Assembly (NCBI RefSeq): GCF_049847105.1
Contig: NZ_JBNCNS010000001.1
Span: 1,466,706 to 1,530,705, forward strand
Source: Gordonia sp049847105
GTDB taxonomy: Bacteria > Actinomycetota > Actinomycetes > Mycobacteriales > Mycobacteriaceae
Length of the DNA stretch: 64,000 nucleotides
Direction: 5' to 3'
Position numbers and translations under genes: made by a program. The notes under the pieces are model-generated. The model saw only the letters and a program-made list of their open reading frames with translations. It was not told the origin of the DNA and ran no database searches. Every line of letters begins with the position of its first letter. Positions within the stretch are counted from its first letter, which is position 1. Shown piece after piece: positions 58,243-64,000 of the stretch.

Positions 58243-59295
58243 GTGACGATGAACGACGGAATGATGCCCGATCTCTGGGCCTCCTGGACCGCGACGCCGA
58301 TCGTCTGGGCGCTCATGGCCGTCGCATCCCTGGCCTACGTCGTCGGTGCGATCCGCGTGGGCCATTGGCCGGTTTCCCGTTCCGCCTCCTGGTTGCTGAG
58401 CATGGTGTTGCTCGTCGTCGCGCTCAATTCGGGCGTGGCGGTGTTCGCCCACCACCTGTTCTGGATGCACATGGTCGTGCACCTGCTGATGATCACCGTG
58501 ATCCCGCTGTTCCTCGTGCTCGCACAACCCATCCGGTTGTCCGCGCTGGCGCTCGGCCCCCGCGGCGGCGAGACGGTGGAACGCGTCATGACCAGCACCG
58601 TGATCCGCTTCGTCACCGCGCCGATGTTCACGGTGCCGCTGTACGCGGCGGTGCTCGTGCTGACCCATCTGACCGGTTTCCAACAGCAGATGGCCGAGCA
58701 CATGTGGATTCACGACAGCGAACTCGTGCTCTACCTGGTGAGCGGCTACCTCTTGCTGTTGCCGCTGATCGGCGACGAACTGACCGGCCATGACTACAGC
58801 TACGCCGCGCGGTTCGTGACATTGTTGGTGGCGATGGGCGCCGACACCTTCGTCGGGGTGATCCTGATGCTGACCAGCTACGAGATCGCCCCGGATTTCT
58901 CGGCCTCACGGACCGGCTGGGGCGCGGAGTCCATCCTCAATCCGTCGGCGATGACCGACCAGAGTGCCGCAGGCGCGATCATGTGGTGGGCCGGCGACGG
59001 ACTCATGATGTGCCTGCTGGTGTTCCTCGCCTGGGAGTGGATCCGGGCCGAGGGCCTCGGCCGCGGACGACAGGACTCGGCGGCGCGGCATCTCGGCAAG
59101 GTCCGGCCGTCGTTCCTCGAGTCGGCGCGGCGCGATGCGCTGGGCACCGACTCCGCGGACCTCGACGACGACGATGCCGTGCTGGCGGCGTACAACGCCC
59201 GGCTGGCCGCCATGCACGGACAACGGCCCGCCGGGACCGAGAGCGGCCGGCGCGCGGGGCAGGACCCGCACGCCGAACCGCACCACGATCAGTAG
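58243..59295 (+). CDS. Cytochrome c oxidase assembly protein, caa3_CtaG family
   Basis: A 350-residue membrane protein with about seven spans. The caa3_CtaG marks are histidines near HHLFWMHMVVH and MAEHMWIHDSELV, which may handle copper for cytochrome oxidase assembly. The C-terminal 70 residues are charged and cytoplasmic. The GTG at 58243 is supported by a leaderless promoter. It converges on the alcohol dehydrogenase gene, overlapping by 7 nt. No oxidase genes are in the window. Confidence 0.87.
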   Translation: MTMNDGMMPDLWASWTATPIVWALMAVASLAYVVGAIRVGHWPVSRSASWLLSMVLLVVALNSGVAVFAHHLFWMHMVVHLLMITVIPLFLVLAQPIRLSALALGPRGGETVERVMTSTVIRFVTAPMFTVPLYAAVLVLTHLTGFQQQMAEHMWIHDSELVLYLVSGYLLLLPLIGDELTGHDYSYAARFVTLLVAMGADTFVGVILMLTSYEIAPDFSASRTGWGAESILNPSAMTDQSAAGAIMWWAGDGLMMCLLVFLAWEWIRAEGLGRGRQDSAARHLGKVRPSFLESARRDALGTDSADLDDDDAVLAAYNARLAAMHGQRPAGTESGRRAGQDPHAEPHHDQ

Positions 59296-60416
59296 TCGTC
59301 GTCGCCGTAGACGATCATCCCGCGGATGTTGTTACCCGCCAGCATGTCGTCGTAGGCCTCGTTGATCTGGTCCAGACGGTAGGTCTGGGTGACCAGGTCA
59401 CTCAGGTTGAGCTTTCCGGCCCGGTACTCGTGGAGCAGCGTCGGGACCTGGGTGCGCGGGCTCGCGCCGCCGAAGATCGCACCCTGCACCCGCTTCTGCA
59501 GCAGGGTCAGCTCGAAGAGGTTCATCTGGGCATCGCTGTCCGCGAAGTTGCCCATACCGGTCACGATCACCTGCCCACCCTTGCCGGTGAGGCTCAGCGC
59601 CGGCTGGATCATCGAGCCGTTGATCTCGCCGACGGTCAGGATGACGCTGTTGGCCATCTTTCCCCAGGAGATCTCACCGATCACCGGGAGCGCCTCCTCC
59701 ATCGACGAGAACGTATGGGTGGCCCCCAGCTTCTCGGCCATCTGCAGCTTGAACGGCACCGGGTCCACCGCGGCCACGATCCGCGCACCGGCAGACGCGG
59801 CACCCTGGATCGCATTGATGCCGACACCGCCGATCCCGACCACCACGACCACGTCACCGGCGTGCGTCCCGCCGATCTCGACCGCCGAACCCCAACCGGT
59901 CGCCACGCCGCAGCCGAGCAGCGCAGCCTCCTTCAAGGGGATGTCGTCCTCGATCTTGACCAGGGATGCCTCGTTCACGGTGATGTAGGGCGCGAAGGTG
60001 CCGAGCAGGCACATCTGGGTCAGACCCGCACCGTCGGTGGTGTGCGCACGGTGCGTGTCGTCGGAGATCGCAAGCCCGCTGAGCAGGCGTGCGCCTTCGT
60101 CGCAGAAGTTCTGATCGCCACGCGAACACGGCTCACACACGCCACAGGCCGGGATGAAGGCGGTGATCACGTGGTCGCCCTCCTTGAGCCTCGTCACGCC
60201 CGGTCCGACCTTCGTGATCACACCAGCACCCTCGTGCCCGCCGAGGACCGGCATCGGGGCCGGACTGTCACCGGTGCGCAGGTGGTGATCGGAGTGGCAC
60301 AGGCCGGAGCTGACAAGTTTGACCTGCACTTCACCGGCCACCGGATCGTCCAGCTCGAACTCTTCGATCTGCCACTTCTCGCCGGGGTTCCGGAGGATTG
60401 CCCCCTTGGTTTTCAT
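59289..60416 (-). CDS. NDMA-dependent zinc alcohol dehydrogenase
   Basis: A 375-residue medium-chain alcohol dehydrogenase. The catalytic zinc ligands Cys40 (GLCHSDHH) and His61-Glu62 (GGHEGAG) are present, as are the structural zinc cysteines (ACGVCEPCSRGDQNFC, about 92-107) and the Rossmann glycine motif GIGGVGINA. The pattern is that of NDMA-dependent (nicotinoprotein) enzymes, which keep NAD bound and, in mycofactocin-containing bacteria, pass electrons to that cofactor. No mycofactocin genes are in the window. The ATG at 60416 has GAAAGGTG upstream; a longer reading to 61697 is antisense to the MMPL gene. Confidence 0.92.
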   Translation of the reverse strand: MKTKGAILRNPGEKWQIEEFELDDPVAGEVQVKLVSSGLCHSDHHLRTGDSPAPMPVLGGHEGAGVITKVGPGVTRLKEGDHVITAFIPACGVCEPCSRGDQNFCDEGARLLSGLAISDDTHRAHTTDGAGLTQMCLLGTFAPYITVNEASLVKIEDDIPLKEAALLGCGVATGWGSAVEIGGTHAGDVVVVVGIGGVGINAIQGAASAGARIVAAVDPVPFKLQMAEKLGATHTFSSMEEALPVIGEISWGKMANSVILTVGEINGSMIQPALSLTGKGGQVIVTGMGNFADSDAQMNLFELTLLQKRVQGAIFGGASPRTQVPTLLHEYRAGKLNLSDLVTQTYRLDQINEAYDDMLAGNNIRGMIVYGDDDY

Positions 60417-60656
60417 CTCGTATGCACCTTTCTCTCGGACAGCGATATGAGACCTTGTCCACATCGTTGTCGCGTCTGTACCGACGTGCATGCGAAATGG
60501 TTGGTCACGTTGCAGCGGTGAGGTTTTGAGCAGACCGATCGCACGTTCGGGGCCTTTCCGCGCGACGCGATGCTTCACCTGGCTCCTCCCGCGCACTCCG
60601 GACATTTCCGGCACCGGGGTCATGGTGTGCACCACCTGACGTGACAGGATGACGCC

Positions 60657-62711
60657 ATGGCGACTAGGCCCCGGCTTCGCTGGCTGATCCCCGCGCTCCT
60701 GTTGCTCCTCTGGATCGTCATCGGTGGTGTCACCGGCCCCTACGCGGGCAAGCTGGCGTCCGTCTCGAGCAACGACAACACCACGTTCCTGCCGGCATCG
60801 GCAGAGTCGACCGAGGTGAACGACCATCTCGGCGATTTCTCGGACACCGACACCCTGCCGGCCATCGTGATCGCCGAACGCACCTCCGGCATCACACCGC
60901 AGGATCTGGAGTTCCTCGCCACCGCGACCCGACCACTGCAGGGCGCCGAGGGATTCGGCGCCGCGTTCTCGCCGCCGATCCCGTCGGCCGATCGCCAGGC
61001 CGCCCAGATGTTCGTCCCGGTCGCGACCGACGGCGAACCCGCGGACGCCGTCGAACAGTTGCGAGACGCCCTGGGCGGGGCACCGTCCGGGCTCGTCGTG
61101 AAGGTGACCGGCCCGGCCGGTCAGGCCGCCGATCTCAGCGACGCGTTCAGCGGCATCGACGGAATCCTGCTGCTGGTGGCCGGGTCCGTCGTGATCGCCA
61201 TCCTGTTCGTCGTCTACCGCAGTCCGATCCTGCCGTTCGTGGTCATCGTGTCCGCGGTCTTCGCCCTCGGCCTGGCCTCCGGCCTGGTCTACCTGCTCGC
61301 CAAGTCGAACGTGCTCGAGCTCAACGGGCAGAGTCAGGGCATCCTGTTCATCCTCGTGTTCGGCGCCGCGACCGACTACGCACTGCTCCTGGTGTCCCGA
61401 TTCCGGGAGGAACTCACCCGCACCGATGACAAGTACGCCGCGCTGCGCGGCGCCTGGCGGGCCACCATCGAGCCCGTGGCCGCGTCCGCGGGCACCGTCA
61501 TCCTGGGTGTGCTCTGCCTGCTCTTCTCCGACCTCAACTCGAACCGCAGCCTGGGTCCGGTGGCCGCACTGGGCATCGCGGCGTCGTTCCTCGCATCGAT
61601 GACCTTCCTGCCCGCGGCGCTCGCCCTCCTCGGGCGCGCCGCCTTCTGGCCGTTGCGGCCGGCGCACACGGATGACTCCGAACCCGGCAGCGCCCATCGT
61701 CTCTGGGCGCGGATCGCCGACCGCGTCGCCGCACGGCCCCGCACGATCTGGATCGTCACGCTCGTGGTCCTCCTCGTCGGCGCCGCATTCGCCCCCACGT
61801 TCAAGGCCGACGGCATCGCGCAGACCGACTTCTTCATCGGTTCAGTGGAGTCCGTCGAGGGTGCCGACATCCAGGCCCGACATTTCGACGCCGGGAGCGG
61901 CTCGCCGACCTGGGTGATCGCCGACGAGGCCACCGCAGACCAGACCCTCGCCGCGGTCCGCGACGTGGACGGCGTCGCGACGGCGGAGCTGGTCGAACGG
62001 TCCGGCTCTCCCCTGGTCGTCGACGGTCGCGTCGCGGTACAGGCGACGCTGACCGACAATGCCGAGTCCTTGGCCGCGCAGGACACGGTCACCCGCATCC
62101 GCGACCGCGTCCACTCCATCGACGGCGCGAATGCGCTGGTGGGCGGTAGCACCGCCACCGATCTCGACACTCGGACCACAGCCATCCACGACCGGAACCT
62201 GATCATCCCCATCGTGCTGCTGGTGGTCCTGGTGATCTTGATGTTGCTGTTGCGGAGCATCGTCGCGCCGGTGCTGCTGCTCGCGACGACGGTGCTCTCG
62301 TTCGCCACCACCCTCGGCGTCGCGGCACTCCTGTTCAACGGACCGTTCGGCTTCGCAGGCGCCGACCCGGTGGTCCCCCTCTTCGCCTTCGTCTTCCTCG
62401 TCGCCCTCGGCATCGACTACAACATCTTCCTGATGACGCGGGTACGAGAGGAGACTCGCTCGCACGGCACCCGCTCCGGCATGATCCGAGGACTCACCGC
62501 GACCGGCGGTGTCATCACGTCCGCGGGCGTGGTCCTGGCCGCCACGTTTGCCGCACTTGCCGTGATCCCGCTGCTGTTCCTCGTGCAGATCGCCTTCCTC
62601 GTCGCCTTCGGCGTTCTCGTCGACACCCTGATCGTCCGGTCGCTGCTCGTGCCCGCCCTGACCCTCGACATCGGCAAACGCGTGTGGTGGCCAAGTCGAC
62701 TGTCCCGCTGA
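60657..62711 (+). CDS. MMPL/YdfJ-family RND transporter
   Basis: A 684-residue RND-superfamily transporter, shorter than MmpL3, with two halves of a single span, a periplasmic domain and a five-span bundle. Asp-Tyr in GAATDYALLLVSR (fourth span) is the first-half proton site, and ALGIDYNIFLMTR its second-half counterpart. Members resemble YdfJ-type exporters with unknown cargo. It is divergent from the NDMA alcohol dehydrogenase, with 240 bp between starts. No MmpS partner is adjacent. The ATG at 60657 has AGGA 9 nt upstream. Confidence 0.88.
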   Translation: MATRPRLRWLIPALLLLLWIVIGGVTGPYAGKLASVSSNDNTTFLPASAESTEVNDHLGDFSDTDTLPAIVIAERTSGITPQDLEFLATATRPLQGAEGFGAAFSPPIPSADRQAAQMFVPVATDGEPADAVEQLRDALGGAPSGLVVKVTGPAGQAADLSDAFSGIDGILLLVAGSVVIAILFVVYRSPILPFVVIVSAVFALGLASGLVYLLAKSNVLELNGQSQGILFILVFGAATDYALLLVSRFREELTRTDDKYAALRGAWRATIEPVAASAGTVILGVLCLLFSDLNSNRSLGPVAALGIAASFLASMTFLPAALALLGRAAFWPLRPAHTDDSEPGSAHRLWARIADRVAARPRTIWIVTLVVLLVGAAFAPTFKADGIAQTDFFIGSVESVEGADIQARHFDAGSGSPTWVIADEATADQTLAAVRDVDGVATAELVERSGSPLVVDGRVAVQATLTDNAESLAAQDTVTRIRDRVHSIDGANALVGGSTATDLDTRTTAIHDRNLIIPIVLLVVLVILMLLLRSIVAPVLLLATTVLSFATTLGVAALLFNGPFGFAGADPVVPLFAFVFLVALGIDYNIFLMTRVREETRSHGTRSGMIRGLTATGGVITSAGVVLAATFAALAVIPLLFLVQIAFLVAFGVLVDTLIVRSLLVPALTLDIGKRVWWPSRLSR

Positions 62712-62863
62712 TCATTTCAGATACCAAAGCAGCCGATTCCGATCCGCCTGCACGATCGACACCAAATCGCGATCCTGAGAGTTCGGTGAAATAAACACGT
62801 TTGGGCGCCGCGCGGGCTAGCGTCGGTTCATCTCTCCCAAATGATCGTTAGCGGGTGATCACC

Positions 62864-63820
62864 ATGACTCTGGCCGAACACAAGTCGCGCGGGCGCGAAG
62901 ACTTCGCGTCGCTCCGCAGCGGCGGGCTCAACTGGGACTCGTTTCCGTTGCGGCTCTTCATCAAAGGCAATGCCCGGTTCTGGGACCCGGCCGCCATCGA
63001 CTTCCGCCGTGACAGCCAGGACTGGACCGAGATCACCGACGAACAGCGACGCAGCACCACCTACCTCGTGAGTCAGTTCATCGCCGGCGAGGAAGCGGTC
63101 ACCCAGGACATCCAGCCCTTCATGAACGCGATGGCGGCGGAGGGCCGGTTCGGCGACGAGATGTATCTGTCGCAATTCTGCTTCGAGGAGGCCAAGCACA
63201 CCCAGGTCTTCCGGATGTGGATGGACGCCGTCGGGCTGACCGGCGACCTCCAGTCGTTCGTCGCCGACAATCCGTTTTACCGGCAGCTGTTCTACGAGGA
63301 GCTCCCGTCGTCGCTGCAACTCCTCGACAGCGACCCGTCGCCGCGCAATCAGGTCCGGGCGAGTGTCACCTACAACCACGTGATCGAGGGCAGCCTCGCC
63401 CTCACGGGCTATCACGCCTGGCAGACGGTGTGCACGCGGCACGACATCTTCCCCGGTATGCAGAAACTCATCCGGTTCATCGGCAACGACGAGCGTCGGC
63501 ACATGGCGTGGGGCACCTTCACCTGCCGACGCCACGTGGCCGCCGACGACTCGCTCTGGGATGTGGTGACCGCGCGGATGGAGGAGTTGATGCCCCTGGC
63601 CCTCGGGATGATCAACTGGGTCAACGAACAGTTCGAGGTACAGCCGTTCGGCCTCGACAACAGCGAGTTCGTCGCCTACGCCGCCGATCGTGGACAGCGC
63701 CGACTGAGCGCCATCGAGTCGGCCCGTGGCCGGCCGGTGGCCGAGATCGATCTCGACTACTCGCCGGAGACCCTGGAGGAACAGTTCGGCGAAGAGGACC
63801 TCAACTCCCTCGGCCGGTGA
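62864..63820 (+). CDS. R2-like ligand-binding oxidase (R2lox, Rv0233-like)
   Basis: A 318-residue ferritin-like Mn/Fe oxidase. All six metal ligands of the R2lox family are aligned: Glu76, Glu109, His112, Glu175, Glu210 and His213. The unusual Val-Tyr ether cross-link pair is also preserved (Val79 in GEEAVTQ, Tyr170 in VTYNH), which separates R2lox from class I ribonucleotide reductase R2. The family binds a long-chain fatty acid-like ligand; the reaction is unsettled. ATG at 62864 is used; a GTG three codons upstream (62855) is possible. In M. tuberculosis Rv0233 lies in the same aftD neighbourhood. Confidence 0.95.
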   Translation: MTLAEHKSRGREDFASLRSGGLNWDSFPLRLFIKGNARFWDPAAIDFRRDSQDWTEITDEQRRSTTYLVSQFIAGEEAVTQDIQPFMNAMAAEGRFGDEMYLSQFCFEEAKHTQVFRMWMDAVGLTGDLQSFVADNPFYRQLFYEELPSSLQLLDSDPSPRNQVRASVTYNHVIEGSLALTGYHAWQTVCTRHDIFPGMQKLIRFIGNDERRHMAWGTFTCRRHVAADDSLWDVVTARMEELMPLALGMINWVNEQFEVQPFGLDNSEFVAYAADRGQRRLSAIESARGRPVAEIDLDYSPETLEEQFGEEDLNSLGR

Positions 63821-64000
63821 GCTGCCCGTCCCTGTCTTTCCCTCCCGCTGGTTGCGTACCCGGCGCCCCTACCACTGCCGGTTGAGTAGCCGGCGAGCCC
63901 AACGAGCCGCCCTCCCGCCGGTTTCAGTGTGAAGGTTGATGTGCCACTTCGGTGGTGGTTGGGTTCTGATCACCAGTTGTCTGGCTCTCCCGCCGGGTGC
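63821..64000. other. Intergenic end with repeat-like sequence
   Basis: No gene is recognised in the last 180 bases. They hold short GC-rich repeats (CCCTCCCGC-like and GCCGGTTGAGTAG near 63878-63890) related to the element downstream of mmpL3, then a less repetitive TG-rich stretch to the window edge. Confidence 0.5.

Noticed and set aside
60417..61697. N-terminal extension of the alcohol dehydrogenase
   Set aside because: Antisense to the MMPL gene; a ribosome site and family N-terminus place the start at 60416.
62710..62846. Inverted GATCATTT / AAATGATC pair flanking the R2lox promoter region
   Set aside because: Only 8 bp per arm over a 120-bp distance, which can occur by chance; no supporting element.

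Overview
The window is very GC-rich, gene-dense DNA from a mycolic-acid-producing actinobacterium of the order Mycobacteriales; Gordonia is my best guess at the genus (inference). The diagnostic genes are the arabinogalactan arabinosyltransferase aftD, the mycolate exporter mmpL3, a TmaT-like acyltransferase, a PgfA/DUF3068 protein, GTP-dependent PEP carboxykinase, a Zmp1-like M13 peptidase and an R2-like ligand-binding oxidase. Their set and grouping resemble M. tuberculosis Rv0198c-Rv0238, but rearranged and interleaved with other genes.

Layout. (1) 1-8578, minus strand: a restriction island. hsdM, hsdS, mcrB and mcrC are joined by three 4-nt start/stop overlaps; then come a DUF222-HNH endonuclease, a stand-alone AAA ATPase behind a palindromic leaderless promoter, and the first 25 codons of hsdR, cut by the window edge. 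(2) 8849-11535: TetR, an LpqI-like GH3 lipoprotein, a universal stress protein and a small DUF2613 protein. (3) 11551-25262: envelope glycolipid cluster: aftD (apparently with a CTG start), tmaT-like acyltransferase, pgfA, a flippase, a CitE-like lyase, a polytopic membrane protein, a GT4 glycosyltransferase, a TetR regulator and a SAM methyltransferase. Four neighbours overlap tail to tail. (4) 25352-34668: acyl-CoA synthetase, a TetR/MmpS-like/MFS efflux group, a MacB-type ABC exporter and a secreted phytase-like protein. (5) 34851-39810: pckG, a DUF6802-like protein and a pair of GTPase-like proteins with degenerate P-loops. (6) 39893-44818: trmB, a NYN-domain protein and mmpL3. (7) 45001-49914: an AI-2E exporter/histidine kinase/LuxR regulator operon facing a YbhN-like protein and DUF3054. 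(8) 49907-55572: a penicillin-binding-protein-like lipoprotein that has lost its catalytic serine and lysine, a pirin, a fatty acid hydroxylase family protein, a FadR-type regulator with a palindromic operator and a flavin disulfide reductase. (9) 55648-63820: zmp1, a K+ channel, a CtaG-like protein, an NDMA-dependent alcohol dehydrogenase, a second MMPL transporter and R2lox.

How it works together. Regions 3 and 6 carry the route by which trehalose monomycolate is modified (TmaT), handed across the periplasm (PgfA) and exported (MmpL3), while AftD finishes the arabinan to which mycolates are attached. Region 1 is accessory and is the most unusual part: a modification-blocked system (HsdMS/HsdR) and a modification-dependent system (McrBC) share one operon.

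Regulation and repeats. Many genes show a TANNNT hexamer about 7 nt before the start codon, the signature of leaderless mRNAs. Repeats include a 16-bp palindrome present three times in the restriction island, in-frame peptide repeats in HsdM and the NYN protein, a hexanucleotide tract encoding Ala-Gln repeats, and a 158-bp element with 14-bp inverted ends downstream of mmpL3. No tRNA, rRNA, insertion sequence or CRISPR array was seen, and no gene-free stretch exceeds 300 bases.
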